Shown: positions 17,582 through 28,013 of the stretch, in pieces
Layout: every line of letters begins with the position of its first letter
Position numbering within the stretch: the first letter of the stretch is position 1
NCBI RefSeq assembly: GCF_003604195.1
Contig: NZ_QXGR01000005.1
Span: 124,001-188,000, forward strand
Length of the DNA: 64,000 nt
Reading direction: 5' to 3'
Origin: Simplicispira lacusdiani
GTDB taxonomy: Bacteria > Pseudomonadota > Gammaproteobacteria > Burkholderiales > Burkholderiaceae_C
Position numbers and translations under genes: made by a program
Notes under the pieces: generated by a model
Told to the model about the DNA's origin: nothing
The model's database searches: none
The model's input: only the letters and a program-made list of their open reading frames with translations

Positions 17582-17658
17582 TGGCGGAGTGGACGGGACT
17601 CGAACCCGCGACCCCCGGCGTGACAGGCCGGTATTCTAACCAACTGAACTACCACTCC
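17582..17658 (-). tRNA. tRNA-Asp (GTC), copy 1 in transcription order
   Basis: Identical in sequence to the tRNA at 17222, exactly 360 bp away; part of the duplicated block. Confidence 0.97.
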
Positions 17659-17707
17659 TGGCAGGCAGCTTTTGCTTGCATTACTACACAAGCCAAGCGC
17701 TACAACT

Positions 17708-17783
17708 TGGCGACCCTACGGGGATTCGAACCCCGGTACTCACCGTGAAAGGGTGATGTCCTAGGCCTCTAGACGATAGGGTC
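17708..17783 (-). tRNA. tRNA-Glu (TTC), copy 1 in transcription order
   Basis: Identical to the tRNA at 17348. The glutamyl-tRNA synthetase gene gltX lies just upstream on the same strand. Confidence 0.97.
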
Positions 17784-17818
17784 AAAACCTGGGAACTAAC
17801 CGTTCTCAAACTTCAGAT

Positions 17819-17894
<76 letters not shown>

Positions 17895-17944
17895 ACAATC
17901 CAGCGACTTCAATCAATTAACTGTCGTTGCTGTCTGAGCCTCAA

Positions 17945-17950
17945 ATTATA
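17945..17950 (-). promoter_or_regulatory. Candidate -10 box of the tRNA operon
   Basis: TATAAT on the minus strand, 51 nt ahead of the first tRNA-Ala and between it and the gltX stop codon. The -35 would fall inside the end of gltX and is not clear. Readthrough from gltX is an alternative. Confidence 0.5.
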
Positions 17951-17960
17951 AACCGGTTTT

Positions 17961-19388
17961 TCAGCGGTTTCGCAAACTTGCCGTAACTTTTTCACGCCCG
18001 AGCAGTTCAAGCACCGCATCAACGGATGGCGTGTGCGGGGTGCCCGCGGCGAGCACGCGCACCGGCATGGCCAGCTGCGGCATCTTGAGGCCCTGCGCCG
18101 CGAGCACTTCCTTGAAGGCGGCGGCGATCGATGCCTTGTCCCAGGCGCAGGCCTGCAGGGCGTCGGCCAGCGCATCAAGGGCGGGGCCGATCGCGGCGGT
18201 GACATGCTTCTCGCGGTCTTCCGGCGCCGGCGTGACAACGCCGCCATAGAACACCATGGCCCAGTCCGCGAGCGCCACCGTGGTGTCGCAGCGGTCCTTG
18301 AACAGCGCGCAGATGCGCGGCAGGCGGCCATCGGCCAGGGCCTCGGCGCCCACCCCGCGCTTTTCCAGCAGTGGCGCCACGAGGGCGGCCAGCGTATCGT
18401 CGGCCAGCGCCTTGAGGTGCTGGGCATTCACCCAGCGCAGCTTGGCTTCATCGAACTGCGCGGCGCTGCGGCCCAGGTGATCCAGGTTGAACCACTGCAG
18501 GAATTGCTCGCGCGAGAAGATCTCATCGTCGCCATGGCTCCAGCCCAGACGCGCCAGGTAATTCACCATGGCATCGGGCAGGTAGCCTTCGTCGCGGTAC
18601 TGCGTCACGGGCTTCGCGCCGTTGCGCTTGCTCATCTTTTCGCCCTGCTCGTTGAGCACGGTGGGCAGATGGGCATACACGGGCGGCTCCTTGCCCAGCG
18701 CGCGGAAGATGTTGATCTGGCGAGGCGTGTTGTTCACATGGTCGTCGCCACGGATCACGTGGGTAATCCGCATGTCGATGTCATCCACCACCACGCAGAA
18801 GTTGTAGGTGGGCGTGCCGTCGGGGCGCGCGATCACCAGGTCGTCGAGTTCGTCGTTGCGGATCTCGATGCGGCCCTTGACCTTGTCATCCCACGCCACC
18901 ACCCCGCCCTGCGGGTTCTTGAAGCGCAGCACGGGCTGCACCCCTTCGGGCACGGCGGGCAGTTGCTTGCCAGGTTCAGGGCGCCAAGTGCCGTCATAGC
19001 GCGGCTTTTCCTTGGCAGCCATCTGCTTCTCGCGCAGCGCGTCCAACTCGGCAACGCTCATGTAGCAGGGATAGACGTGGCCGGCGGCCTGCAACTGCGC
19101 CAGCACCTCCTTGTAACGGTCCATGCGCTGCATCTGGTAGAACGGCCCCTCATCGTGGTCCAAGCCCAGCCAACGCATGCCTTCGATGATCACGTCCACG
19201 GCGGCCTGGGTGGAGCGCTCCACGTCGGTGTCCTCGATGCGCAGGATGAAGTCGCCGCCCGTGGCGCGCGCGAAGGCCCATGGATACAGCGCCGAGCGGA
19301 TGTTGCCCAGGTGGATGAAGCCCGTGGGCGAAGGCGCGAAACGGGTGCGCACGCGCGCGGTGGTGGTAGCTTGTTGTTCTGCGGTCAT
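17961..19388 (-). CDS. gltX: Glutamate--tRNA ligase GltX
   Basis: 475 residues, the normal size for the non-discriminating or canonical bacterial enzyme. The class I HIGH-type signature is seen as [14 protein letters not shown] near residue 15 and the second signature as EKMSKRNG near residue 250. It charges tRNA-Glu in the cytoplasm. The ATG giving MTAEQQ overlaps the metZ stop (ATGA), so I rejected a 64-codon extension lying within metZ. It is the last protein gene before the duplicated tRNA cluster, which includes tRNA-Glu. Confidence 0.97.
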   Translation of the reverse strand: MTAEQQATTTARVRTRFAPSPTGFIHLGNIRSALYPWAFARATGGDFILRIEDTDVERSTQAAVDVIIEGMRWLGLDHDEGPFYQMQRMDRYKEVLAQLQAAGHVYPCYMSVAELDALREKQMAAKEKPRYDGTWRPEPGKQLPAVPEGVQPVLRFKNPQGGVVAWDDKVKGRIEIRNDELDDLVIARPDGTPTYNFCVVVDDIDMRITHVIRGDDHVNNTPRQINIFRALGKEPPVYAHLPTVLNEQGEKMSKRNGAKPVTQYRDEGYLPDAMVNYLARLGWSHGDDEIFSREQFLQWFNLDHLGRSAAQFDEAKLRWVNAQHLKALADDTLAALVAPLLEKRGVGAEALADGRLPRICALFKDRCDTTVALADWAMVFYGGVVTPAPEDREKHVTAAIGPALDALADALQACAWDKASIAAAFKEVLAAQGLKMPQLAMPVRVLAAGTPHTPSVDAVLELLGREKVTASLRNR

Positions 19389-20596
19389 GTCAGGGAATCC
19401 AGACCCCGTGCGAGGTCGGCTTTCAAGTCGTCGATATGTTCCAGGCCCACGGCGACGCGGACCAAGCCCTGGCCGATGCCGGCTGCCTGGCGCTGCTCTT
19501 CGGACAGGCGCCCGTGCGAGGTGCTGGCCGGGTGGGTGATGGTGGTCTTGGTGTCGCCCAGGTTGGCGGTGATGCTGCACACGCGCGTGCTGTCGATGAC
19601 ATGGAACGCCCGCGCGCGGCCCGTGGCAGGGTCGCTGGAGCGCACGTCAAAAGACAGCACGGCGCCACCCAGGCCCGACTGCTGGCGCATCGCCAGCGCA
19701 TGCTGCGGATGCGATGCCAGGCCGGGGTAGTAGACACGCGCCACCTGTGGATGCGCTTCCAGCCAGGTGGCCAATTGCAGCGCGTTGGCGCTCTGGGCCT
19801 GCATGCGGATGGTCAAGGTTTCCATGCCCTTGAGCACCACCCAGGCATTGAACGGCGAGAGGTTCATGCCGGCGCTGCGGATCAGCGGAGCCAGCTTGTC
19901 GTCGATGATGGCACGCGGGCCGCACACGGCGCCAGCCATGACCCGGCCCTGGCCGTCGAGGAACTTGGTGCCCGAGTGGATGACCAGGTCCGCGCCCAGG
20001 CTGGCGGGGCGCTGCAGCGCGGGCGAGGCGAAACAGTTGTCCACGGCCAACAGCACGCCTGCTGCGTGCGCGATATCGGCCAGCTCGCGGATGTCGCACA
20101 GATCGGTCAGCGGGTTGGTGGGCGTCTCGGCGAACAGCAGGCGCGTTTCGGGCCGCAGGGCGGCTTTCCAGGCGGCGGCATCGGTCTGCGGCACGAAGCT
20201 GGACTGCACACCGAAGCGCGACAGCTCGCCCCCGATGAGCTTGATCGTGGAACCGAACATCGACTGCGAGCAGACCACATGGTCGCCCGCCTTGAGCAGC
20301 CCCAGGCACATCAGCAGGATGGCCGACATGCCGCTGGAGGTGCCGATGGCCGCCTCGGTGCCTTCGAGCGCCGCCAGGCGTTGCTCGAAACTCGTGACCG
20401 TGGGGTTGGACGTGCGCGAGTAGGTATAGCCTTCCTCTTCGCCGGCAAAGCGGCGCGCCGCCGTGGCGGCATCGGGCTGGACGAAGCTGCTCGTGAGATA
20501 GAGCGCCTCGGAGTTTTCGCCGTAGGCGCTGCGCGGCACGGCCTGGCGCACCGCCAGCGTGTCAGTATGCAGCCCGTCGGGCAATGCGTGGTTCAT
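19385..20596 (-). CDS. metZ: O-succinylhomoserine sulfhydrylase MetZ
   Basis: 403 residues of the Cys/Met-metabolism PLP family. The PLP-binding Lys lies in [17 protein letters not shown] near residue 208; YSRTSNPT near residue 59 and [11 protein letters not shown] near 183 support direct sulfhydrylation enzymes of the MetZ type. It makes homocysteine from O-succinylhomoserine (or O-acetylhomoserine) and sulfide. It overlaps gltX by 4 nt and follows purF by 47 nt, an order common in Burkholderiales. No SAM riboswitch fits in the short gap. Confidence 0.92.
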   Translation of the reverse strand: MNHALPDGLHTDTLAVRQAVPRSAYGENSEALYLTSSFVQPDAATAARRFAGEEEGYTYSRTSNPTVTSFEQRLAALEGTEAAIGTSSGMSAILLMCLGLLKAGDHVVCSQSMFGSTIKLIGGELSRFGVQSSFVPQTDAAAWKAALRPETRLLFAETPTNPLTDLCDIRELADIAHAAGVLLAVDNCFASPALQRPASLGADLVIHSGTKFLDGQGRVMAGAVCGPRAIIDDKLAPLIRSAGMNLSPFNAWVVLKGMETLTIRMQAQSANALQLATWLEAHPQVARVYYPGLASHPQHALAMRQQSGLGGAVLSFDVRSSDPATGRARAFHVIDSTRVCSITANLGDTKTTITHPASTSHGRLSEEQRQAAGIGQGLVRVAVGLEHIDDLKADLARGLDSLT

Positions 20597-20643
20597 GGGT
20601 CTAGGCCTTCGCGGTGATGGGTCTCGGGCAGGGGCCGCAAGTC

Positions 20644-22149
20644 TCAGTTGTCCTGGGCATTGGGCAGCGACAGACGGGAGGTGTCCTCATCCCCTTCATC
20701 GCCGCCATTGCGACCCTCGTTGATCTGCGCGATCTCGTTGACGGTGATGTCGCCCGTGACATACACGCCATCGAAGCACGATGCGTCGAAGCCCGCGATT
20801 CCGGTGTTGAGCGCGCCGATGGCCTTCTTCATGGCATCGACGTCCTGGTAGATCAACGCATCGCAGCCGATGATCTGGCGCACCTCTTCGACAGAGCGGC
20901 CATGCGCCACCAGCTCACTGCTCGTGGGCATGTCGATGCCGTAGACGTTGGGGTAGCGCACCGGCGGCGCGGCGCTGGCAAGGTACACCTTGCGCGCGCC
21001 AGCATCGCGGGCCATCTGCACGATCTCGCGGCTGGTGGTCCCGCGCACGATGGAGTCGTCCACCAGCAACACGTTGCGGCCCTTGAATTCGCTGCCAATC
21101 ACATTGAGTTTCTGGCGCACCGACTTCTTGCGCACACCCTGCCCCGGCATGATGAAGGTGCGGCCCACATAGCGGTTCTTCACGAACCCCTCGCGGTAGG
21201 GCAGGCCCAGCAATTGCGCCAGCTGCATCGCGCTCGGACGGCTCGACTCGGGGATGGGCACCACCACGTCGATCTCGTTGGGCGGCACGGTGGACACCAC
21301 GCGCTTGGCCAGGGTCTGGCCCAGATTGAGACGTGCCTGGTAGACCGAGATGCCGTCCATCACCGAATCGGGCCGCGCCAGGTACACGTATTCGAAGATG
21401 CACGGGCTGAGCTGGTGCGCTTGCGCGCACTGCTGCGATGAGATATTGCCCTGCAAATCGATGAATACCGCCTCGCCGGGCTGAATGTCCCGCTCGAACA
21501 CATGGCCCGTGCCCTCCAGGGCCACGGACTCGCTGGCCAGCATCACGGTGCCATCGGCACTGCGGCCGATACACAGCGGACGGATGCCATAGGGGTCGCG
21601 GAACGCCAGCACGCCATGGCCGGCGATCAGCGCGATGACGGCATAGGACCCCCGGATGCGCTTGTGCACGGCCTGCACGGCGGCAAACACATCCTGCGGC
21701 TGAAGCACCTTGCCCCGCGTCGCCTTGTCCATCTCGTCGGCCAGCACATTGAGCAGGACCTCCGAGTCGCTCTCGGTGTTGATGTGGCGGTGGTCGGTGC
21801 TGAACAGATCCGCCTTGAGCGCCTGGGCGTTGGTCAGGTTGCCGTTGTGCACCAGCACGATGCCGAACGGCGCGTTGACGTAGAACGGCTGCGCCTCCTC
21901 CTCGCTGAAGGCATTGCCGGCCGTGGGATAGCGCACCTGGCCCAAGCCGCAATTGCCGGGCAGTGCACGCATGTTGCGGGTGCGGAACACGTCCTTCACC
22001 ATGCCCTTGGCCTTGTGCATGAAGAACTTGCGCCCCTGCTGCGTGGCAATGCCCGCCGCATCCTGGCCCCGGTGCTGCAGCAGCAGCAGCGCGTCATAGA
22101 TCAGCTGGTTGACAGGGGTCGTACTGATGACGCCGACGATTCCACACAT
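20644..22149 (-). CDS. purF: Amidophosphoribosyltransferase PurF
   Basis: 501 residues. The processed N-terminal Cys nucleophile is at MCGIVGVIS, beginning the class II glutamine amidotransferase domain; the PRPP-binding motif LLVDDSIVRGTTSRE is near residue 363. It catalyses the first committed step of purine synthesis, phosphoribosylamine formation. I chose the ATG directly before CGIVGV because the Cys must become the N-terminus; the 13-codon longer frame would abolish this. It is downstream of cvpA, the classical cvpA-purF pair. Confidence 0.97.
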   Translation of the reverse strand: MCGIVGVISTTPVNQLIYDALLLLQHRGQDAAGIATQQGRKFFMHKAKGMVKDVFRTRNMRALPGNCGLGQVRYPTAGNAFSEEEAQPFYVNAPFGIVLVHNGNLTNAQALKADLFSTDHRHINTESDSEVLLNVLADEMDKATRGKVLQPQDVFAAVQAVHKRIRGSYAVIALIAGHGVLAFRDPYGIRPLCIGRSADGTVMLASESVALEGTGHVFERDIQPGEAVFIDLQGNISSQQCAQAHQLSPCIFEYVYLARPDSVMDGISVYQARLNLGQTLAKRVVSTVPPNEIDVVVPIPESSRPSAMQLAQLLGLPYREGFVKNRYVGRTFIMPGQGVRKKSVRQKLNVIGSEFKGRNVLLVDDSIVRGTTSREIVQMARDAGARKVYLASAAPPVRYPNVYGIDMPTSSELVAHGRSVEEVRQIIGCDALIYQDVDAMKKAIGALNTGIAGFDASCFDGVYVTGDITVNEIAQINEGRNGGDEGDEDTSRLSLPNAQDN

Positions 22150-22201
22150 ATGTATTCCATCCATTGGCGGGGCCTGCCCCGCATGCAACCACTACGTCCA
22201 T

Positions 22202-22690
22202 TCACAAGGGAAGATGACTTCCCAGCTCCGCCGGAAGCACCGGCTTGAGCTCCTTGAGCAGGCCCGACAGCAGCGCCGCGCCCTGCGACTCCTGCCACCA
22301 GGCAGCCTGATGCAGCTGGGTCAACCCCGCCACCACCACCAATACCAGCAACACCATCAGCCCGCGCAGCACGCCAAAGGCCGCGCCCAGCGTGCGGTCC
22401 ACGGGCCGCAACCCCACGGCCTCGACCAGCTTCTTCGCCAGCCAGGCCAGAAAACCGCAGGCAAAGAGGCTGCCCACGAACACCAGAATGAAGCCCGCCG
22501 CATACCGCATGGTTTCGGAGGCCTCGCCCATGGGCAGCCACGCCGCCGCATCGGCCGCCAGCCACTGCGCCACCACGAAGGCTGCCACCCAGCCCGCCAG
22601 CGACAACACTTCGTAGACCAAGCCACGCCAGGCCCCGATGAGCATCGACACCAGCAGCAGCGCCGCGAATATCCAGTCCAGCACCGCCAT
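22202..22690 (-). CDS. cvpA: Colicin V production family protein CvpA
   Basis: 162 residues with four transmembrane segments and the family's opening DWIFAALLLVSMLIGAWRGLVYEVLSLAGWV. CvpA is an inner-membrane protein of poorly known function linked with envelope stress tolerance and biofilm. It lies immediately upstream of purF and 9 nt after the SPOR-domain gene. Confidence 0.93.
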   Translation of the reverse strand: MAVLDWIFAALLLVSMLIGAWRGLVYEVLSLAGWVAAFVVAQWLAADAAAWLPMGEASETMRYAAGFILVFVGSLFACGFLAWLAKKLVEAVGLRPVDRTLGAAFGVLRGLMVLLVLVVVAGLTQLHQAAWWQESQGAALLSGLLKELKPVLPAELGSHLPL

Positions 22691-22699
22691 CCGCAGGGC

Positions 22700-23470
22700 T
22701 CAAAGCAGCAGGATGGACACGGGCAGGTTCAGCCCCTTGATGCGCGCGGCCGCCTTCTCGGCCTCGGCCTTGCCGTCAAAGGGGCCCACGCGCACGCGGA
22801 TGCGCTTGCCTTCCTTGGTCTCGACCACTTGCGCATAGGTTTTGATGCCGGCGCGCTCAAGTTTCAGGCGGGCTTCGCGGGCCTTCTCCTGCTCGGCAAA
22901 GGCGCCGATCTGCACGATGAACCGGCCCTGCTCGGGCAAGGTGGCCGCAGCCACCGGCGCGGCGGCCGGGGTACGGCCCTCCAGCAGGGCTCGCGCACGG
23001 GCGGCTTCATCGCTGCTGGGCGGGGGGCGGTGCTCGGCGGGCGCCGGCTTGCTTTCGGGCTTGGGCTCGGGGCGCGGCTTGACCGCCACGGCCACGGAAG
23101 CAGGCGCTTCAGGCGCGGAAGCGGCTTTGCGCGCATCGCGGGCGGCAACCTCAGCAGCGGCAGAAGCCGGTGCCTTGGCAGGAGCGGCCGCGGCCACTGA
23201 CGCCTCGGGCGCTGGCACGACCAACGGGGCGACCTTGTTGCGGTCGGGTATTTCGATCGGGATATCGACGGGGATCGGGCGCGGCTGCGTATCAAAGAGG
23301 ATGGGGAAGCCCACCACGCCCAGCAACACCAACAGGGCGGCGCCGATGAGGCGGTGGCGTGCACGCCGGCGCATCACCTCGATGCTCTCCACCCGGGAAG
23401 GCCGCGCGGCCTTCCGCGCCTTGCCGCCCTGCTCCTTCTGGCCGGGCCACGGAAACTTGAAAAATGCCAT
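22700..23470 (-). CDS. SPOR-domain cell-division protein (DedD-like)
   Basis: 256 residues: cytoplasmic basic N-terminus, one transmembrane segment (about 40-60), a long Ala/Pro linker (about 75-170) and a C-terminal SPOR domain (about 178-256, RFIVQIGAFAEQEKAREARLK ... VRVGPFDGKAEAEKA). SPOR domains bind glycan strands without stem peptides at the septum. In this folC-SPOR-cvpA-purF arrangement the gene corresponds to dedD, which I leave as a comparison rather than a symbol. Confidence 0.88.
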   Translation of the reverse strand: MAFFKFPWPGQKEQGGKARKAARPSRVESIEVMRRRARHRLIGAALLVLLGVVGFPILFDTQPRPIPVDIPIEIPDRNKVAPLVVPAPEASVAAAAPAKAPASAAAEVAARDARKAASAPEAPASVAVAVKPRPEPKPESKPAPAEHRPPPSSDEAARARALLEGRTPAAAPVAAATLPEQGRFIVQIGAFAEQEKAREARLKLERAGIKTYAQVVETKEGKRIRVRVGPFDGKAEAEKAAARIKGLNLPVSILLL

Positions 23471-23493
23471 GGAGTTGCAAATACCGTGTCGGG

Positions 23494-24819
23494 TTAGACG
23501 CCCAGATGCTTGGCCTGCAGGCGCGGCACGCCATCGAGCAGCACGCCACCCACTGTGTGGAAGGAGCCAAAGACGATGATTCTATCAGCCGGGTCCGCCG
23601 CCAACAGGGCCGCCTGCAGCGCCTCGGCCGGGGTGGCATGGGTGCTGGTGTGCACCTCGCGCCGTCCGCCAGCCACGATCTGCAGCGCGTTCCATTTCTG
23701 CTGCAGCCCGGCGGCGCTTTCGGCCCGGGGCGTCGGCAGGTCGGTGAAATACCAGCGGTCCACCACCGGGCCGATCTTGGCCAGCATGGGTCCGAGGTCC
23801 TTGTCGGCCATGGCGCCGAACACGGCATGCGTGGTGGGGAAGTAGCCCATGGCATCCAGGTTGGCCGTCAGGGCCGCCACCGAATGCGGGTTGTGCGCCA
23901 CGTCGAGCACCAGCGTCGGCTGGCCCGGGATGATCTGAAAGCGCCCCGGCAGCTCCACCAGCGACAGGCCGTTGCGCACCGCCTGGGCCGTGACGGGAAT
24001 GCGCTCGCGCAGCGCCACCAGCGCCGCCAGGGCGCCCGAGGCGTTGACGAGCTGGTTGGCGCCGCGCAGCGCCGGGTAGGCCATGCCCGCGTAGCGCCGG
24101 CCCCGGCCGGCCCAGCCCCACTGCTGCTTGTCGCCGGAGAAATTGAAGTCTTGGCCGAAGCGCCAGAGGTCGGCGCCGATCTCGCGCGCATGGTCGATCA
24201 CGCTCTGCGGCGGCATGGGGTCGCTGACCACCACCGGGCGCCCGGTGCGCATGATGCCGGCCTTCTCGCGCCCGATGCTCTCGCGGTCGGGGCCGAGGTA
24301 TTCGACATGGTCGATGTCGATGCTGGTGATGACCGCGCAATCGGCGTCGACGATGTTGGTGGCGTCCAGCCGCCCGCCCAGCCCCACCTCCAGGATGGCC
24401 ACGTCGAGCAGCGCATGGCTCATCAGGCGCAGGATGGCCAGCGTGGTGAACTCGAAATAGGTGAGTGCAATGTCGTTGCCGTTGAGCGTGCGCGCGCTTT
24501 CCACGGCCGCGAAATGCTCCAGCAGCGCATCGGCCTGGACGATGTCTCCATCGATGCGGCAGCGCTCCTGGAAATGCACCAGGTGCGGCGATGAATACAC
24601 CCCCGTGCGGTAGCCCGCCTGCAGCGCGATGGCCTCGATCATGGCGCAGGTCGAGCCCTTGCCGTTGGTGCCGGCCACGGTAATGACGGGGCAGTCGAAC
24701 CGCAGCCCCATGCGGCGCGCCACCTCGCCCACGCGCTCCAGGCCCATGTCGATGTTGTGCGGGTGCAGGCGTTCGCAGTGCGCGAGCCAGCCTTCCAGGG
24801 TGTGAATCTTCGTGTGCAT
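23494..24819 (-). CDS. folC: Bifunctional folylpolyglutamate/dihydrofolate synthase FolC
   Basis: 441 residues of the Mur ligase family. The ATP loop is VAGTNGKGSTCAM near residue 48 and the folate-binding segment YSSPHLVHFQERCRIDG near 75. Further landmarks are LEVGLGGRLDATN near 140 and LDVAHNPHS near 313. It adds glutamate to dihydropteroate and to folates in the cytoplasm. It heads the minus-strand cluster running to gltX and is divergent from the YffB-like gene 47 nt away. Confidence 0.95.
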   Translation of the reverse strand: MHTKIHTLEGWLAHCERLHPHNIDMGLERVGEVARRMGLRFDCPVITVAGTNGKGSTCAMIEAIALQAGYRTGVYSSPHLVHFQERCRIDGDIVQADALLEHFAAVESARTLNGNDIALTYFEFTTLAILRLMSHALLDVAILEVGLGGRLDATNIVDADCAVITSIDIDHVEYLGPDRESIGREKAGIMRTGRPVVVSDPMPPQSVIDHAREIGADLWRFGQDFNFSGDKQQWGWAGRGRRYAGMAYPALRGANQLVNASGALAALVALRERIPVTAQAVRNGLSLVELPGRFQIIPGQPTLVLDVAHNPHSVAALTANLDAMGYFPTTHAVFGAMADKDLGPMLAKIGPVVDRWYFTDLPTPRAESAAGLQQKWNALQIVAGGRREVHTSTHATPAEALQAALLAADPADRIIVFGSFHTVGGVLLDGVPRLQAKHLGV

Positions 24820-24866
24820 ACGGAGCGGGATTGTCGCCCACCATGCGTCTGGCGCATGATGGCACC

Positions 24867-25256
24867 ATGAAAAACCCGGATATCACCGTCTACGGCATCG
24901 CCAACTGCGACACCGTCAAGAAAGCCCGCGCCTGGCTCACGGCACAAGGCCTCGCGCACCACTTCCACGACTTCAAGAAGCTCGGTGTTCCCGCAGACCG
25001 GCTCGCGCTCTGGATCGACCAGGCGGGCTGGGAAAAGCTGCTCAACCGCCAGGGCACCACCTGGCGCAAGCTCGACCCCGCCACGCAGGCCACCGCACGG
25101 GACGCCGCCAGCGCCAGCGCGCTGATGCGGGAGCATTCCAGCACCATCAAGCGCCCCGTGGTGGAGTGGCGCCAGGGCGACCGCCTGCAGGTCAGCGTGG
25201 GTTTCGATACCGCCAGCTGGCAGGCGCGCGCGGAAAACGGCGGTTTCGTTGGATAG
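24867..25256 (+). CDS. ArsC/Spx-family reductase-like protein (YffB type)
   Basis: 129 residues. A thioredoxin-like fold with a single redox cysteine in the YGIANCDTVKKARAWL motif near residue 9, rather than the arsenate reductase catalytic arrangement; the KRPVVEW segment near residue 103 is typical of the YffB branch. A role in arsenate reduction should not be assumed; YffB proteins are thought to use glutathione. The start is the ATG giving MKNPDITVYG. Confidence 0.85.
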   Translation: MKNPDITVYGIANCDTVKKARAWLTAQGLAHHFHDFKKLGVPADRLALWIDQAGWEKLLNRQGTTWRKLDPATQATARDAASASALMREHSSTIKRPVVEWRQGDRLQVSVGFDTASWQARAENGGFVG

Positions 25257-25369
25257 CGCACACTTTCTTACGCAGCTTTACAGCACCCACGCCCCGAATT
25301 CACGCCGCGCCGATAAACTTTTTTCCAGTCTGGCGCGTTACAGGCAGACGACCTGAAAGGGGTTCTTCC

Positions 25370-26023
25370 ATGAAAAGACTGGTTCTGTTTTCCCTCATCG
25401 CCGCCTCCGCCGGCCTGGCCGCCGCGCAGGAACGCGGGCGCGTGCTGTCGGCCACGCCCATCGTGCAGCAGGTGGCCATTCCCCGGCAGGTGTGCAGCAA
25501 CGAGACCGTGTACACCGGCCAGCGCACCACGGGCGGGGGCGCCGTGCTGGGCGCCATCGCGGGCGGCGCGGCGGGCAATGCCGTGGGCAAGGGCAGCGGC
25601 CGTGCCGCGGCCACCGCCATTGGCGTGATCGGTGGCGCCGTGCTGGGCAACCACATCGAGGGCCAGGGCCGCCCCGAATACGAAACCGTGCAACGCTGCG
25701 GCACCGAAACCACCTACGAAAACCGTACCGTGGGCTACAACGTGGTCTACGAATACGCGGGCCGCCAGTACAGCACGCAGACGCCGACCGACCCGGGCCG
25801 CTACATCGCGGTGCAGGTGCAGCCCGCTCCCTACGGCGGCCAGCCCTACTCCAACCAGCCCGACCCGTACTACGGCCAGGGCAGCTACCCGCAGCCTGGC
25901 GTGGTGAGTTCGCCCTACGCCGCGCCACCGGCCTACCCACCGGGCACGACCATCATCGAATACGAGAGCGACCACGGCCGCTATCCCTACCCGCCGCCGC
26001 GCCAAAACCCCTACTGGCGCTGA
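25370..26023 (+). CDS. Glycine-zipper 2TM-domain outer-membrane/periplasmic protein
   Basis: 217 residues: signal peptide to about residue 19 (ASAGLAAAQ), then a beta-rich part with one Cys, and a glycine zipper around residues 60-105 (GAVLGAIAGGAAGNAVGKG and AIGVIGGAVLGNH), followed by YETVQRC with a second Cys. The last 90 residues are Pro/Tyr-rich. Glycine-zipper proteins of the Rickettsia 17-kDa antigen/SlyB type associate with the outer membrane; there is no lipobox here. GAAAGGGG stands shortly before the ATG. An intrinsic terminator follows. Confidence 0.82.
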   Translation: MKRLVLFSLIAASAGLAAAQERGRVLSATPIVQQVAIPRQVCSNETVYTGQRTTGGGAVLGAIAGGAAGNAVGKGSGRAAATAIGVIGGAVLGNHIEGQGRPEYETVQRCGTETTYENRTVGYNVVYEYAGRQYSTQTPTDPGRYIAVQVQPAPYGGQPYSNQPDPYYGQGSYPQPGVVSSPYAAPPAYPPGTTIIEYESDHGRYPYPPPRQNPYWR

Positions 26024-26034
26024 CAAGCCACCCC

Positions 26035-26059
26035 AAGAGCCCTTCGCGGGCTCTTTTTT
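26035..26059 (+). terminator. Intrinsic terminator
   Basis: AAGAGCCC / GGGCTCTT arms around a TTCGC loop, then a run of T, 12 nt after the glycine-zipper gene. Confidence 0.88.
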
Positions 26060-26127
26060 CGTCCGCGCCGGCCCTGCGCACCGTGGCCTAAAATCGACGG
26101 TTTCCCCTTGCTCCCAGCCACACCTCC

Positions 26128-26445
26128 ATGACCACCGAAAAAATCGACGGCGTGTCCGTCACCACCCAGGCCAATGTGTACTTTGACGGCAAGTGCGTGA
26201 GCCACGGCATCACCTTCCCGGACGGCACCAAGAAATCGGTCGGCGTCGTGCTGCCCGCCACGCTGACGTTCAACACCGGTGCGCCCGAGATCATGGAATG
26301 CGTGGCCGGCTCGTGCGAATACAAGCTCGCCGGCAGCGACGCCTGGGTGAAGTCCTTGGCGGGCGACAAGTTCAGCGTGCCCGGCAACTCCAAGTTCGAC
26401 ATCCGCGTGACCGAGGCCTACCACTACATCTGCCACTTCGGCTGA
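26128..26445 (+). CDS. ppnP: Pyrimidine/purine nucleoside phosphorylase PpnP
   Basis: 105 residues, the full length of the YaiE/PpnP family, a small cupin-fold protein. Family phrases VYFDGKCVSHGITFPDGTKKS and MECVAGSCEYKL are visible, and the end SVPGNSKFDIRVTEAYHYICHFG is characteristic. It splits many nucleosides into base and ribose 1-phosphate. The gene precedes argG with a dispersed repeat copy between them. Confidence 0.93.
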   Translation: MTTEKIDGVSVTTQANVYFDGKCVSHGITFPDGTKKSVGVVLPATLTFNTGAPEIMECVAGSCEYKLAGSDAWVKSLAGDKFSVPGNSKFDIRVTEAYHYICHFG

Positions 26446-26453
26446 AACTTAGA

Positions 26454-27861
<1,408 letters not shown>

Positions 27862-27865
27862 GCGC

Positions 27866-27916
27866 AAAACCGGCCTCCAGCGCTTGATGAACAAGCGCTG
27901 CCAGCTATCAAAACAA
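27866..27916. repeat. Dispersed intergenic stem-loop repeat, copy D
   Basis: GGCCTCCAGCGCTTG ... CAAGCGCTGCCAGCTATCAAAAC, a clean copy with perfect GCGCTTG / CAAGCGC arms, between the argG stop and its terminator. Confidence 0.85.
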
Positions 27917-27920
27917 GAGT

Positions 27921-27956
27921 AGCCGCCCCGCCGCCAGGCCGGGCGGCTTTCTTTTT
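27921..27956 (+). terminator. Intrinsic terminator of argG
   Basis: AGCCGCCC / GGGCGGCT arms followed by TTTCTTTTTT. Confidence 0.88.
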
Positions 27957-27978
27957 TCCGGCTTTTTTTGCGCATCCG

Positions 27979-28005
27979 TGTCACAAAATCAGCGCTCCAG
28001 CCGTC
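27979..28005 (+). promoter_or_regulatory. ECF41-type promoter of the sigma factor gene
   Basis: TGTCACA (27979-27985), exactly 16 nt, then CGTC (28002-28005). This is the promoter motif I know for ECF41 sigma factors, so the gene downstream is probably autoregulated. The start of transcription would fall around 28011-28014, at the very start of the reading frame. Confidence 0.8.
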
Positions 28006-28013
28006 TTGAGGGT

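Noticed and set aside
24867-25256. Arsenate reductase ArsC
   Set aside because: The single Cys in a YGIANCDT motif and the KRPVVEW segment point to the YffB branch; no arsenic resistance genes adjoin.
27978-28013. GTG start of the sigma factor at 27978
   Set aside because: It lies within the TGTCACA promoter motif, so transcription cannot cover it; starts at 28014 or 28038 are possible.
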